Below are positions 46,450 to 56,140 of a stretch of 64,000 nt of DNA, one piece after another. Position 1 is the stretch's first letter. Every line of letters starts with the position of its first letter. This stretch comes from Streptococcus sciuri (lineage in GTDB: Bacteria; Bacillota; Bacilli; Lactobacillales; Streptococcaceae). The stretch is from positions 1-64,000 of the forward strand of contig NZ_JANUXX010000001.1 in the NCBI RefSeq assembly GCF_024814375.1, read 5' to 3'. Below the pieces are notes generated by a model, which saw only the letters and a program-made list of their open reading frames with translations, ran no database searches and was not told where the DNA came from. Made by a program: the position numbers and the translations under genes.

Positions 46450-47067
46450 ATGACAAATCCTTGGAAGGAAATACCTTTATCAGATTACGAAAATCATATG
46501 CAATTGGATTCGGTTATGCAGTTACAAACGATGAACCAAATGATGAAGGAACAATTTAATACCTATCCCGTCCATTCAACGATTATTTTAGGTGTTGCAG
46601 GCGGTAATGGTCTAGAACACATTGATAAAAATAAATACAAAAAGGTGTATGGTATTGATATTAACAAAGCCTACCTAAAAGCAGTGACAAAAAGATATTC
46701 AGCCCTTTCTGATAGATTAGAATGTATTGCATTAAATCTAATTGAAGAAACAGATAAACTACCTCAAGCAGAATTATTAGTTGCCAATTTACTCATTGAA
46801 TATATTGGGTATGATTGTTTCAAAAAGGCGGTTGAACAGATACAACCCTTGTATGTTTCCTGCATTATCCAAATCAATATAGATGACACATGGGTGTCTA
46901 ATTCTCCTTATCTTCATGTTTTTGATAATCTTGATAAAGTACATCATCAGATGGAGGAAAGTTTAGTGATTCAAACGTTAGAAGAAATCGGATACCATCT
47001 CATCAAGCAGATTGAAACTCCTTTACCAAATGGAAAACAATTCGTTCGATTAGAATTTAAACAGTAG
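46450..47067 (+). CDS. Class I SAM-dependent methyltransferase
   Basis: 205-aa protein with SAM-binding motif I ILGVAGGNGLEHI (~47-59), acidic end of strand 2 in VYGIDINKAYL and motif IV-like ELLVANLLIEYIG. Substrate unknown. AAAGGAGATTAAAAGAC before the ATG and a TATAAT at about 46385 suggest its own transcript. It could have belonged to the decayed peptide locus, but its reading frame is intact and the family is common as a stand-alone gene. Confidence 0.75.
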   Translation: MTNPWKEIPLSDYENHMQLDSVMQLQTMNQMMKEQFNTYPVHSTIILGVAGGNGLEHIDKNKYKKVYGIDINKAYLKAVTKRYSALSDRLECIALNLIEETDKLPQAELLVANLLIEYIGYDCFKKAVEQIQPLYVSCIIQINIDDTWVSNSPYLHVFDNLDKVHHQMEESLVIQTLEEIGYHLIKQIETPLPNGKQFVRLEFKQ

Positions 47068-47204
47068 TTTTTAATAGAGTTATGCCTTATATTTTTGAGA
47101 TAAGTATAAAAAATAGCTCTTTATTATTAAAGTATCTCGAAAATTTGGTATAATAGAAACAGTTAGTACCTTTTAAGAAGTGTGCACAGAAAAAAGGAGG
47201 ATCT

Positions 47205-48491
47205 ATGACGATTAAAATTGGATTATTAGGATTTGGGACAGTTGCTAGCGGAATTCCATATTTATTTCAGGAAAACGGACAAAAAATTGAAGAAGCTGCT
47301 AAAGATAGATTAAAAATTGCCAAAGTCTTGGTTAAAGACGATGCTGAAAAAGAACGACTTGTCGCCGCTGGACATGCCTACAACTTTGTGACGGATGTAG
47401 ATGCGATTTTGAGTGACGACGATATTCAAATTGTCGTTGAGTTGATGGGGCGTATTGAGCCAGCAAGAACCTTTATCACAAAAGCGATAGAAGCTGGTAA
47501 GCACGTGGTGTCAGCCAATAAAGATTTGATTGCAACACATGGGAGAGATTTGATTGCTCTTGCACAAAGAAAGGGTGTTGCTTTCTATTATGAAGCTGCT
47601 GTTGCAGGTGGTATCCCTATCTTACGTACATTAGCTAATTCGCTCACTTCTGACAAGGTGACACGTATCTTAGGTGTCTTAAATGGAACATCTAACTTTA
47701 TGATGACAAAGATGGTGGATGAGGGTTGGACATATGATGCAGCACTTGCGCAAGCACAGCATCTAGGCTATGCAGAAAGTGACCCAACAAATGATGTTGA
47801 GGGAATTGATGCTGCCTATAAAGCAGTTATTTTGAGTCAGTTTGGTTTTGGGATAACCATTGATTTTGACCAAGTAGACCATCAAGGTATCTCAACTATC
47901 ACACCTGATGATGTGGCAGTTGCACAAGAGTTAGGCTATGTTATCAAGTTAGTTGGTGACATACGTGAGACTACCTCTGGTATATCTGCTGAAGTTTCAC
48001 CAACTTTTTTACCTAAAGAGCATCCACTAGCCAATGTCAATAACGTGATGAATGCTGTCTTTGTTGAATCTATCGGTATTGGTGAGTCCATGTATTATGG
48101 ACCAGGAGCTGGTCAAAAACCGACAGCAACATCAGTGGTAGCGGATATTGTGCGCATTTCACGACGTTTGTCAGATAATACAGTTGGTAAACCCTTCAAT
48201 GAATTTAGAAGAGAAACACGCATAGCAGATGCTAGTGATGTCAAAAGTCATTACTATTTTGCCATTACAACACCAGATGAAAAAGGTCAGCTTCTTCGTC
48301 TTGCTGACTTGTTCAACGCTGAGGACATCTCATTTGAGCAAGTTTTGCAACAAAAAGCAAGCAATAACCACGCACGTGTCGTCATTATCACACATAGTAT
48401 GAGTAAGACACAACTCGTACATATCACTGAAAAATTATCATCTATTAGTGATATGACTCTACTCAATACATTTAAGGTCTTAGGGGAATGA
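47205..48491 (+). CDS. hom: Homoserine dehydrogenase
   Basis: 428-aa enzyme reducing aspartate semialdehyde to homoserine, the branch to Thr and Met. NAD(P) loop LGFGTVASG (~7-15), [36 protein letters not shown] (substrate Lys region) and a C-terminal ACT domain (~350-428). Extended -10 TGG-TATAAT at 47146-47154; AAAAGGAGGATCT before the ATG. Followed by thrB. Confidence 0.96.
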   Translation: MTIKIGLLGFGTVASGIPYLFQENGQKIEEAAKDRLKIAKVLVKDDAEKERLVAAGHAYNFVTDVDAILSDDDIQIVVELMGRIEPARTFITKAIEAGKHVVSANKDLIATHGRDLIALAQRKGVAFYYEAAVAGGIPILRTLANSLTSDKVTRILGVLNGTSNFMMTKMVDEGWTYDAALAQAQHLGYAESDPTNDVEGIDAAYKAVILSQFGFGITIDFDQVDHQGISTITPDDVAVAQELGYVIKLVGDIRETTSGISAEVSPTFLPKEHPLANVNNVMNAVFVESIGIGESMYYGPGAGQKPTATSVVADIVRISRRLSDNTVGKPFNEFRRETRIADASDVKSHYYFAITTPDEKGQLLRLADLFNAEDISFEQVLQQKASNNHARVVIITHSMSKTQLVHITEKLSSISDMTLLNTFKVLGE

Positions 48492-48493
48492 GT

Positions 48494-49357
48494 ATGAAAA
48501 TCACAATTCCGGCAACGAGTGCTAATATTGGTCCAGGTTTTGACTCAGTGGGAGTTGCTGTTAGCAAATACCTTACGATTACCATCTTAGCTCCATCTAC
48601 GAAGTGGGAAGTGCACCATAATTTGGAGAATATTCCAAGGGATGAACGTAATCTTCTCATCAAAACTGCACTTAAGGTTAAGCCTGATTTGTTGCCACAT
48701 AAGATTGATATGGTTTCTGATATTCCTTTGGCGCGTGGTTTGGGATCATCAAGTTCTGTTATTGTCGCAGGGATTGAGTTGGCTAACCAGCTAGGCAACT
48801 TAGGTCTCAGCAACCAGGACAAGCTTGATTTAGCAACACAAATAGAGGGACATCCTGATAATGTCGCCCCAGCTCTTTTTGGAAATCTCGTTGTGGCTAG
48901 TTACACAGGTGAGCAAGTAACGAGTGTTGTTGTGCCTTTCCCAGAGTGCGCTTTTGTAGCTTTTATTCCAAATTATGAGTTGAAAACGAGTGACAGTCGT
49001 CATGTTTTGCCAGCCACTTTTGATTACAGCGAAGCAGTTAAAGCGAGTAGTATCGCTAATCTAGCAGTTTCTGCTCTTTTGGTGGGGGATTTGACAAAGG
49101 CTGGACGAGCGATAGAAGCTGATTTATTTCATGAGCGTTTTCGTCAACAGTTAGTGGCCGAATTTGCTCCTATTAAGGCTGAAGCGCACAAGATTGGTGC
49201 TTATGCAACTTATCTCTCAGGAGCAGGACCTACCGTCATGACTCTGATAGCAAAAGATTATGTTGTACCTTTTGTAGAGAGATTATCGCAGCTACATCTT
49301 GACGGAGAAATAGAAGTTTTAAATCTTGATACCAAAGGCTTAGTAGTGACTCGATAG
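48494..49357 (+). CDS. thrB: Homoserine kinase
   Basis: 287-aa GHMP kinase, phosphorylating homoserine for threonine synthesis. [20 protein letters not shown] at the start, ATP loop [16 protein letters not shown] (~80-95) and LSGAGPTVM near the C-terminus. Two ATGs are possible; the second, 48494, is 8 nt after AGGGGA and matches relatives. thrC is not here. A hairpin (49368-49395) follows. Confidence 0.95.
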   Translation: MKITIPATSANIGPGFDSVGVAVSKYLTITILAPSTKWEVHHNLENIPRDERNLLIKTALKVKPDLLPHKIDMVSDIPLARGLGSSSSVIVAGIELANQLGNLGLSNQDKLDLATQIEGHPDNVAPALFGNLVVASYTGEQVTSVVVPFPECAFVAFIPNYELKTSDSRHVLPATFDYSEAVKASSIANLAVSALLVGDLTKAGRAIEADLFHERFRQQLVAEFAPIKAEAHKIGAYATYLSGAGPTVMTLIAKDYVVPFVERLSQLHLDGEIEVLNLDTKGLVVTR

Positions 49358-49367
49358 CAAATAGGAT

Positions 49368-49395
49368 AAAATGGCTAACCATAAAGCCATTTTTA
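49368..49395 (+). terminator. Terminator between thrB and folC
   Basis: AAAATGGCT / AGCCATTTTT with an 8-nt loop; moderate stem with T-run. Confidence 0.7.
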
Positions 49396-49417
49396 CTTTA
49401 GAGAAGAAAGGAACATT

Positions 49418-50665
49418 ATGACGTATCAAGAAGCTCTAGAGTGGATACATAGTAAGCTTGTTTTTGGGATAAAACCAGGTCTTGAGCGTATGGATTGGCT
49501 GCTTGGGCAGCTAGGGCATCCTGAGCAAAATCTATCAGCTGTTCATATCGTTGGTACAAATGGTAAAGGATCTACAACGAGTTATTTGCAACATATTTTT
49601 AGTTTAGCAGGTTATGAGGTAGGAACTTTTACATCGCCTTATATCTTGGATTTTAGAGAGCGTATTAGTATTGATGGTGAGATGATATCAAAAGCTGATT
49701 TTATGCAGGTTGTTGAGCGTATAAAACCTGTTGTTGAGCGTCTTCCTCTAGAAACTGATTTAGAACCTGCGACAGAGTTTGAAGTGATTACGCTCCTAAT
49801 GTTTGAGTACTTTGGACACGTTCATCCTGTGGATATTGCCTTTATCGAGGCTGGTATGGGTGGGCTTTATGACTCGACGAATGTCTTTAAAGCTTTAGCT
49901 GTCGTTTGTCCCTCAATTGGGCTTGACCACCAAGCAGTACTCGGTGAGACACATAGGGAAATTGCTCAACAAAAGGTTGGAGTTTTAGATGATAAAGTGC
50001 CTCTGATTTATGCTAGTAGCAGAGCTGATGTTGAGCAAGTTTTCCAAGAAAAAGCAAGGAAGACTAGCAGTCCAACTTATCGCCTAGGCCGTGCGTTTAC
50101 TATAACTATTACAGGTGATACATTCACCTATCGAAAAGATACGCATGTGATTTCTGATATTCATTTGCACCTTCTTGGGAAACACCAGATGGCAAATGCT
50201 AGCCTAGCTATTACAACGAGTTTCTTATTAAAAAACACTTACCCTAGCGTGACAGATAGTATCATCAAAAAGGGATTAGAGAGTACGCAATGGGCAGGAC
50301 GCACAGAGCTTATAATGCCAAATCTTATGATTGATGGTGCTCACAACAAAGAAAGCATAGCAGCATTGGTCGCTGTGATGCAAACTTATACTGATAAACC
50401 TATCAAGATTCTTGCATCTGCTATTAATACTAAGCCTGTAGAGGCTATGTTAGAGCAGCTAGAAACTTTAGGTGAAGTTAGTGTGACCACTTTTGACTAC
50501 CCACGAGCGATTGCCTTGCAAGCTTATCCCAAAAAGTATTCTCGAGTGAGTTCTTGGCAAGATTGGGTTGATGGTGCGGATAATCCTGATATTTTTTATC
50601 TCATTACAGGGTCTTTGTACTTTATTGCACAAGTTAGACAGTATCTTACAAAGGAGAAATCATGA
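49418..50665 (+). CDS. folC: Folylpolyglutamate/dihydrofolate synthase
   Basis: 415-aa Mur-ligase-like enzyme adding glutamate to (dihydro)folates. HIVGTNGKGSTTSYLQHIF (~44, ATP loop), FTSPYILDFRERI, EAGMGGLYDSTNV and MIDGAHNKESI are family blocks. AGAAAGGAACATT before the ATG. It overlaps folP by 4 nt; folE, often found between these two genes in other streptococci, is absent here. Confidence 0.93.
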   Translation: MTYQEALEWIHSKLVFGIKPGLERMDWLLGQLGHPEQNLSAVHIVGTNGKGSTTSYLQHIFSLAGYEVGTFTSPYILDFRERISIDGEMISKADFMQVVERIKPVVERLPLETDLEPATEFEVITLLMFEYFGHVHPVDIAFIEAGMGGLYDSTNVFKALAVVCPSIGLDHQAVLGETHREIAQQKVGVLDDKVPLIYASSRADVEQVFQEKARKTSSPTYRLGRAFTITITGDTFTYRKDTHVISDIHLHLLGKHQMANASLAITTSFLLKNTYPSVTDSIIKKGLESTQWAGRTELIMPNLMIDGAHNKESIAALVAVMQTYTDKPIKILASAINTKPVEAMLEQLETLGEVSVTTFDYPRAIALQAYPKKYSRVSSWQDWVDGADNPDIFYLITGSLYFIAQVRQYLTKEKS

Positions 50666-51468
50666 ATATAGGAGCTTATCAAGTAGACGGTAGCGTAGCT
50701 ATCATGGGAATTTTAAACGTGACACCAGATTCTTTTTCAGATGGTGGTAGGTATGATAGTGTGGATCGTGCATTGGAGCAAGCGAAATGTCTTATAAAAG
50801 ATGGTGCTAGTATTATTGATATTGGTGGAGAGTCTACAAGACCAGGTGCTAGCTTTGTTTGTGAAGAGGAGGAAATCAAACGTGTAGTTCCAGTTATAAA
50901 GGCAGTTCGAAAAGCTTTTCCAGACATTCTCATCTCTATAGATACGTATAAAACGTCGGTCGCTAGAGCAGCACTGGATGCTGGTGCTCATATTTTGAAT
51001 GATGTCTGGGCAGGACTTTATGATGGTGGTATGCTTGCATTAGCTGCTCAAAAAAATGCTCCTATCATTCTTATGCATAATCAACAAGAAGAAAACTATC
51101 ATGATGTGACACAAGATGTCTGTAATTTTTTGAGCAAGCGAGCACAGGCTGCAAGAAAAGCAGGTGTGCCTAGAGAAAATATTTGGATTGATCCAGGATT
51201 TGGTTTTGCCAAAAATGAAAAGCAGAACGTCGAGTTGTTAAAAGGGTTAGAGCGTGTAACTTGTCTAGGTTATCCTGTACTTTTTGGAATTTCACGCAAG
51301 CGTACAGTGAATTATCTGCTTGGTGGTCAGCGCAACATGCTAGAGCGTGACGAGGGAACAGCAGCTCTATCTGCTTGGGCTCTGATGAAAGGTTGTCGCA
51401 TCGTGCGAGTACACAACGTTAAAGCTAACAGGGATATTGTCCATGTCGTTGGACAGTTGGTGAAATAG
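50662..51468 (+). CDS. folP: Dihydropteroate synthase
   Basis: 268-aa TIM-barrel enzyme joining p-aminobenzoate and dihydropterin pyrophosphate; the sulfonamide target. MGILNVTPDSFSDGGRYDS (~14-32), IDIGGESTRPGAS, SIDTYKTSVA, ILNDVWAG and ISRKRTVNYLL are conserved. ATGA overlap with folC; stop adjoins the folB ATG. Confidence 0.95.
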   Translation: MNIGAYQVDGSVAIMGILNVTPDSFSDGGRYDSVDRALEQAKCLIKDGASIIDIGGESTRPGASFVCEEEEIKRVVPVIKAVRKAFPDILISIDTYKTSVARAALDAGAHILNDVWAGLYDGGMLALAAQKNAPIILMHNQQEENYHDVTQDVCNFLSKRAQAARKAGVPRENIWIDPGFGFAKNEKQNVELLKGLERVTCLGYPVLFGISRKRTVNYLLGGQRNMLERDEGTAALSAWALMKGCRIVRVHNVKANRDIVHVVGQLVK

Positions 51469-51834
51469 ATGGATAAGATATATTTAGAAAATTGTCGTTT
51501 TTATGGCTATCATGGAGCGTTTTCAGAGGAGCAGATTTTAGGCCAAATTTTCAGAGTGGATTGTATCTTGTCTGTTGATTTGACTGTGGCTTCACAGACG
51601 GATAAGTTAGAAGATACAGTACATTATGGTCAGGTTTTTGACCATATCAGGACACATGTTGAAACAAAACGTTATGCCCTGATTGAGCGTCTAGCAGGTG
51701 TGATTTGTGATGATTTACTGGACACATTTCCTAAAATTACTAAAATTACCCTCAAAATAACTAAAGAAAATCCTCCCATCAATGGTCACTATGACGCTGT
51801 AGGGGTTGAACTGGAGCGTGAACGTCATGAGTAA
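51469..51834 (+). CDS. folB: Dihydroneopterin aldolase
   Basis: 121-aa enzyme releasing 6-hydroxymethyl-dihydropterin. MDKIYLENCRFYGYHGAFSEEQ (family start with YGYHG), catalytic Lys near the C-terminus (ITLKITKENPPI) and ALIERLAGVICDDLL. The ATG directly follows the folP stop and the end overlaps folK by 8 nt. Also called folQ in streptococci. Confidence 0.94.
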   Translation: MDKIYLENCRFYGYHGAFSEEQILGQIFRVDCILSVDLTVASQTDKLEDTVHYGQVFDHIRTHVETKRYALIERLAGVICDDLLDTFPKITKITLKITKENPPINGHYDAVGVELERERHE

Positions 51835-52339
51835 AGTTTATCTTAGCCTTGGCAGTAATATGGGAAATCGCAAAGCTTACCTTGAGGAAGCAGTTTTAGC
51901 AATCAGTCAGTTAAAGGATACAAAGTTGGTAGCGGTATCTTCCGTCTATGAGACAGCTGCTTGGGGCAATACAAATCAAGCTGATTTTTTGAATCTTTGC
52001 TGTTTGCTTGAGACAAGCTTATTACCAAATATTTTGTTAGAAAAAACACAAGCTATTGAGAATCAACTGGGGCGTATGCGCCATGTGCATTGGGGACCAA
52101 GAACCATTGATATTGATCTTCTTCTTTATGATGACCAGACAGTAAATAGCAAGCTTCTTATCATTCCTCATCCTTATATGTGCGAACGTGCCTTTGTATT
52201 AAAACCTTTGTTAGACCTTGAGGCGACATTATCTCTGCCAAACGGTGATAAACTAGCTGATTATCTAGACAGACTTGATACAACTGATATTCACTATCAC
52301 AGCGATTTGAGTTTGCCAAGCAGTGCTCTAAAACAGTAA
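51827..52339 (+). CDS. folK: Hydroxymethyldihydropterin pyrophosphokinase
   Basis: 170-aa HPPK. MSKVYLSLGSNMGNRKAYLEEA, VYETAAWGNTNQADFLN (pterin site), LGRMRHVHWGPRTIDIDLLLY (Mg/ATP Asp pair) and IPHPYMCERAFVLKPL. The start lies inside folB; an earlier frame of seven codons lacks support. Last gene of the folate cluster. Confidence 0.95.
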   Translation: MSKVYLSLGSNMGNRKAYLEEAVLAISQLKDTKLVAVSSVYETAAWGNTNQADFLNLCCLLETSLLPNILLEKTQAIENQLGRMRHVHWGPRTIDIDLLLYDDQTVNSKLLIIPHPYMCERAFVLKPLLDLEATLSLPNGDKLADYLDRLDTTDIHYHSDLSLPSSALKQ

Positions 52340-52396
52340 AATGACAGATTTGGGTGTTTCAAACTTAGAAAACTTGATACAAAAAGGTCAATGTAA

Positions 52397-52429
52397 GAAA
52401 AATAGATTGGATTATCCAATCTATTTTTC
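52397..52429. terminator. Terminator between folK and the DEAD-box helicase gene
   Basis: AAATAGATTGGA-TTA-TCCAATCTATTT stem with flanking A and T runs; bidirectional. It overlaps the last codons of the minus-strand helicase. Confidence 0.85.
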
Positions 52430-53506
52430 TATGAAATAAAAGCTTTGGTTCTTTAAACCAATCTCTTGAACGGAAATGTATTTTTTGAGTTGTTTGAGTT
52501 CTGCTTTGTTTGTGACAAGAGTGATGACGACTCCTTTGTGTTGCATGCGTCCTGTCCGTCCTGCACGGTGTATATAATTATCTTTATCGTGGGGTAGCTC
52601 TGCGTTAATCACATAATCTAATCCTTCAATATCCAGACCCCGAGCTACTAAATCAGTAGCTAGTAGAAGGGAAAATGCCCCTTGTTTAAACTTATCTAGT
52701 ATGATTTTTCGGAATTTAACATTGATGTCGCTAGCAAGAGAGATGGCAGATGTCTGATGAAACTGCAAACGTTCTTCGCAAGCTCCAAGCTCAGATAAGC
52801 TATTGAAAAAAACTAGTGCTTTCAAATGTGGAATGTTTGATAACTTGCGTAAAAAAGTTGTTTTATATCGCTTATCCAGCATGACATAGTAGTGCTGGAT
52901 AGGCGTAGTCATCGTATCAGATAAGTCAATGGTTACAGTATCATCTGCTAAAGCCTCTCGTGTAATCTTTGGTGTAGCTGAGATGTAAACCATCTGATGC
53001 TCACGTGGCACGTAGTGACAGATTTTACTAACAAAGCTATACTGAGAATCATTCAGTAGATCATCAAATTCATCTAGGACAATGGTCTCCACTTTCATCA
53101 TTTTGATTTTTTTGAGTTTGACCAGATCAAAAATCCGTCCAGACGTTCCGATGAGAATTTCGGGTTCTTTTTTTAAACGTTCCATTTGGCGTTTCTGACT
53201 AGAACCTGATAAAAAGAGTTGTGCTTGTAAGCCAAGGGGATTAGACCATGTTTTGCACACTTCAAACAACTGTCCTGCTAATTCTGAGTTGGGTGCTAAA
53301 ATCAGCAGCTGTTGCGCTTTTTTAGGTTGTAGTTTAAGGAGCAAGGGAAAAAGATAAGCTAAGGTTTTTCCTGTTCCTGTCGGGCTTATACCAAGGACGT
53401 TTTGTCCTTTGGAGATAGGATTAAAAAGTGCTTCTTGGATAGGGGTCAGTGTCGTAATCCTTTTTTCCTCAAACAGTATATTCCAACTATCAGGGAAACG
53501 CTTCAT
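52421..53506 (-). CDS. DEAD-box family RNA helicase
   Basis: 361-aa ATP-dependent RNA helicase, one of the shorter members (no C-terminal RNA-binding extension). LTPIQEALF (Q motif), SPTGTGKTLAYLFP (motif I), GTSGRIFDLV, VLDEFDDLLND (motif II, written DEFD rather than DEAD), ISATPK (III), ATDLVARGLDIEGLDYVIN (V) and IHRAGRTGRM (VI). Role probably in RNA or ribosome metabolism. Monocistronic, divergent from udk. Confidence 0.92.
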   Translation of the reverse strand: MKRFPDSWNILFEEKRITTLTPIQEALFNPISKGQNVLGISPTGTGKTLAYLFPLLLKLQPKKAQQLLILAPNSELAGQLFEVCKTWSNPLGLQAQLFLSGSSQKRQMERLKKEPEILIGTSGRIFDLVKLKKIKMMKVETIVLDEFDDLLNDSQYSFVSKICHYVPREHQMVYISATPKITREALADDTVTIDLSDTMTTPIQHYYVMLDKRYKTTFLRKLSNIPHLKALVFFNSLSELGACEERLQFHQTSAISLASDINVKFRKIILDKFKQGAFSLLLATDLVARGLDIEGLDYVINAELPHDKDNYIHRAGRTGRMQHKGVVITLVTNKAELKQLKKYISVQEIGLKNQSFYFIEK

Positions 53507-53673
53507 ACATAGTTCCTCGTTTTCTTTTGTTTTTACTATTACAATTATATCAAAAAACTTAGGAGAAAGAAGTGTTCTAAAGTGTGGATTTTATTTAAAT
53601 TGTTATTTTTAGCTTTTCAAATAGGAAATATGTAGTAAAATAGATAAAGAAGCTTTTTATGAACGGAGTAACT

Positions 53674-54309
53674 ATGCGTAAAAAACCAATTATCATCGGT
53701 GTAACTGGTGGATCTGGTGGTGGTAAGACCAGTGTTTCAAGAGCTATTTTGTCTCATTTTCCAGATGAAAATATAGCTATGATTGAGCATGATTCTTACT
53801 ATAAAGATCAGAGTCATTTGACTTTTGAGGAGCGTGTCGTAACGAACTACGACCATCCGTTAGCATTTGATACAGACTTGATGATTGAGCATTTAAATGA
53901 GTTGATTGCAGGACGCTCAGTAGATATTCCTGTTTATGATTATACACAGCATACACGTAGTAGCAAGACATATCGCCAAGAACCTCAGGATGTCTTTATT
54001 GTAGAAGGTATTTTAGTCCTTGAGGATAAACGTTTGCGTGATTTGATGGATATCAAAGTCTTTGTTGATACAGATGATGATATTCGTATCATTCGTCGAA
54101 TAAAGCGTGATATGGAAGAGCGTGGGCGTAGTTTAGATAGCATTATCGAACAGTACACTAGTGTGGTCAAGCCAATGTATCATCAGTTTATTGAGCCAAC
54201 AAAGCGTTATGCCGATGTGGTTATTCCTGAGGGAGTCAGCAATGTTGTAGCGATTGATTTGATTAATACTAAAGTGGCAAGTATTTTGAGTGCATCAACA
54301 TCAGACTAA
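53674..54309 (+). CDS. udk: Uridine kinase
   Basis: 211-aa pyrimidine salvage kinase (uridine/cytidine to UMP/CMP). P-loop [18 protein letters not shown] (~9-26), [37 protein letters not shown] and [13 protein letters not shown]. The ATG at 53674 follows CGGAG by six nt; an ATG five codons earlier is not supported by a ribosome binding site. Terminated at 54318. Confidence 0.95.
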   Translation: MRKKPIIIGVTGGSGGGKTSVSRAILSHFPDENIAMIEHDSYYKDQSHLTFEERVVTNYDHPLAFDTDLMIEHLNELIAGRSVDIPVYDYTQHTRSSKTYRQEPQDVFIVEGILVLEDKRLRDLMDIKVFVDTDDDIRIIRRIKRDMEERGRSLDSIIEQYTSVVKPMYHQFIEPTKRYADVVIPEGVSNVVAIDLINTKVASILSASTSD

Positions 54310-54317
54310 TCTTTGAG

Positions 54318-54342
54318 GACTTGGAGATACCCAAGTCTTTTT
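54318..54342 (+). terminator. udk terminator
   Basis: GACTTGG-AGATAC-CCAAGTC followed by five T. Confidence 0.85.
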
Positions 54343-54375
54343 AACAAAAAAATCAAAAAAGTTTTACAATTGTTA

Positions 54376-54404
54376 TTGACAAAATAATCTGAAAAATATA
54401 TACT
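54376..54404 (+). promoter_or_regulatory. leu operon promoter
   Basis: -35 TTGACA (54376-54381), 17-bp spacer, -10 TATACT (54399-54404). Confidence 0.85.
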
Positions 54405-54433
54405 GGTGCTAACAACATTCAAGGAGAAGTCAA

Positions 54434-54478
54434 ATGCGTACAGTTTCAATCGTTTTGCTATTGAGGTGTCTGGGCTAG
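54434..54478 (+). CDS. Leucine leader peptide, 14 aa
   Basis: ATG at 54434 with AAGGAGAA upstream; reads MRTVSIVLLLRCLG then TAG. Seven of fourteen residues are Leu, Ile or Val, with Leu codons TTG-CTA-TTG in a row. It sits directly before mutually exclusive hairpins and the leu genes. It is a classic ribosome-mediated attenuation leader: stalling at Leu codons during starvation should prevent the terminator. Confidence 0.75.
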   Translation: MRTVSIVLLLRCLG

Positions 54479-54552
54479 TGCAGAAGCATTAGTCCTGTTT
54501 GGCTTAGTTACCAAGCGGGAAAAACATCTCGCTTGGTAGTGGGATGTTTTTT
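54475..54552 (+). promoter_or_regulatory. leu operon attenuator with alternative hairpins
   Basis: Hairpin 1: CTAGTGC-AGAA-GCATTAG (54475-54492), next to the leader stop codon. Hairpin 2: ACCAAGCG (54510-54517) with CGCTTGGT (54530-54537). Terminator: AAAAACATC (54520-54528) with GATGTTTTT (54543-54551), whose left arm lies in the loop of hairpin 2, so the two exclude each other. TTGG at ~54500 can also pair with CCAA at 54511. Leader translation decides which forms. Confidence 0.75.
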
Positions 54553-54576
54553 AGTATATTAGAAAAGGTGATGACA

Positions 54577-56130
54577 ATGCAAACAGTTGAATTTCTTGAT
54601 ACCACACTTCGTGATGGTGAGCAGACACCAGGGGTTAATTTTTCAATCAAAGAAAAGGTTGCAATTGCGAAACAGCTTGAAAAATGGGGTATTTCTGCCA
54701 TTGAGGCAGGATTTCCAGCAGCGAGTCCTGATTCTTTTGAAGCGGTCAAACAAATCGCTAATACAATGACAACAACGGCAGTAACAGGTTTGGCACGTTC
54801 GGTTAAGTCAGATATTGATGCTTGTTACGAAGCGCTAAAAGATGCCAAATATCCGCAATGCCATGTTTTTATTGCAACTAGCCCAATTCATCGTGAGTTT
54901 AAACTCAAAAAATCAAAAACAGAGATTTTAGAACTTATCAAAGAGCAGGTTAGTTATGCTCGTAAATATTTTGATGTAGTTGAGTTTTCACCCGAAGATG
55001 CCACACGTACGGAACGAGATTATCTCTTGGAAGTTTGTCAAGTAGCTGTGGATGCAGGAGCAACTTATATCAATATCCCTGATACAGTTGGTTTTACAAC
55101 ACCAAAAGAGTATGGTGCTATTTTTAAGTATCTCATTGAAAATGTCAAATCAGAACGTGAGATTATCTTTAGCCCACATTGTCACAATGACCTTGGTATG
55201 GCAGTGGCAAATACTCTAGCTGCTATCAAAAATGGTGCTGGTCGTATTGAAGGAACTGTTAACGGTATTGGTGAGCGTGCTGGAAATGCAGCACTTGAAG
55301 AAGTAGCTGTAGCGCTCAATATCCGAGAAGACTTTTATCAAGCTAAAAGTTCTATTAAGCTTGATGAGACGCTCAATACTGCTGATTTGGTATCACGTTT
55401 TTCAGGAATTGCTATTCCAAAGAATAAAGCAGTTGTTGGTGGTAATGCCTTTTCACACGAGTCTGGTATTCACCAAGATGGTGTGTTGAAAAATCCATTG
55501 ACCTATGAAATCATTACACCAGAGCTTGTCGGTGTAAAGAAAAACTCGTTGCCGCTTGGTAAATTATCTGGGCGTCATGCTTTCATTGAAAAGCTAAAAG
55601 AACTTGAATTGGATTTTGACGAGACGGAGATTAAGAGTTTATTTGCTAAATTTAAAAAATTGGCGGATAAAAAACATGAGATTACAGATGCTGATATTAT
55701 TGCTCTTGTTTCAGGAATTGAAATTGAAAATCCAGAAGGTTTCCACTTTAGTAATTTAACCCTCACCTCAAATAGCGATGAGACCAATACAGCGGAAGTC
55801 TTTATGACCAATACAGATGGTGAAGAAGTAGCTATATTAGCTAATGGGAAAGGATCTGTTGAGGCGATTTACAATGCTATCGACAAATTTTTCAACCAGA
55901 CGGTTAAGCTCCTTAGCTATACCATTGATGCTGTGACTGATGGGATTGATGCGCAAGCGCATGTATCAGTGTCTATTGAAAACGTGGACACAGGTACTAT
56001 TTTCAATGCTTCTGGTATTGACTTTGACGTTTTAAAAGCAGGAGCTATAGCTTATGTCAATGCGAATGCTCTTGCACAAAAAGAAAACGCTGGTGAAATG
56101 AAGAAAAAACTGTCCGAAAAAGAGTTCTAA
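54577..56130 (+). CDS. leuA: 2-isopropylmalate synthase
   Basis: 517-aa first enzyme of leucine synthesis (2-ketoisovalerate + acetyl-CoA). VEFLDTTLRDGEQTPGVNFS (metal and substrate), SPHCHNDLGMAVANTL (metal His pair), GTVNGIGERAGNAALEEVA; C-terminal regulatory domain (~385-500) for Leu feedback. Two ATGs at 54571 and 54577; the latter has better spacing from AAAGGTG. First of leuABCD, under attenuation. Confidence 0.95.
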   Translation: MQTVEFLDTTLRDGEQTPGVNFSIKEKVAIAKQLEKWGISAIEAGFPAASPDSFEAVKQIANTMTTTAVTGLARSVKSDIDACYEALKDAKYPQCHVFIATSPIHREFKLKKSKTEILELIKEQVSYARKYFDVVEFSPEDATRTERDYLLEVCQVAVDAGATYINIPDTVGFTTPKEYGAIFKYLIENVKSEREIIFSPHCHNDLGMAVANTLAAIKNGAGRIEGTVNGIGERAGNAALEEVAVALNIREDFYQAKSSIKLDETLNTADLVSRFSGIAIPKNKAVVGGNAFSHESGIHQDGVLKNPLTYEIITPELVGVKKNSLPLGKLSGRHAFIEKLKELELDFDETEIKSLFAKFKKLADKKHEITDADIIALVSGIEIENPEGFHFSNLTLTSNSDETNTAEVFMTNTDGEEVAILANGKGSVEAIYNAIDKFFNQTVKLLSYTIDAVTDGIDAQAHVSVSIENVDTGTIFNASGIDFDVLKAGAIAYVNANALAQKENAGEMKKKLSEKEF

Positions 56131-56140
56131 AGAGGTATCT

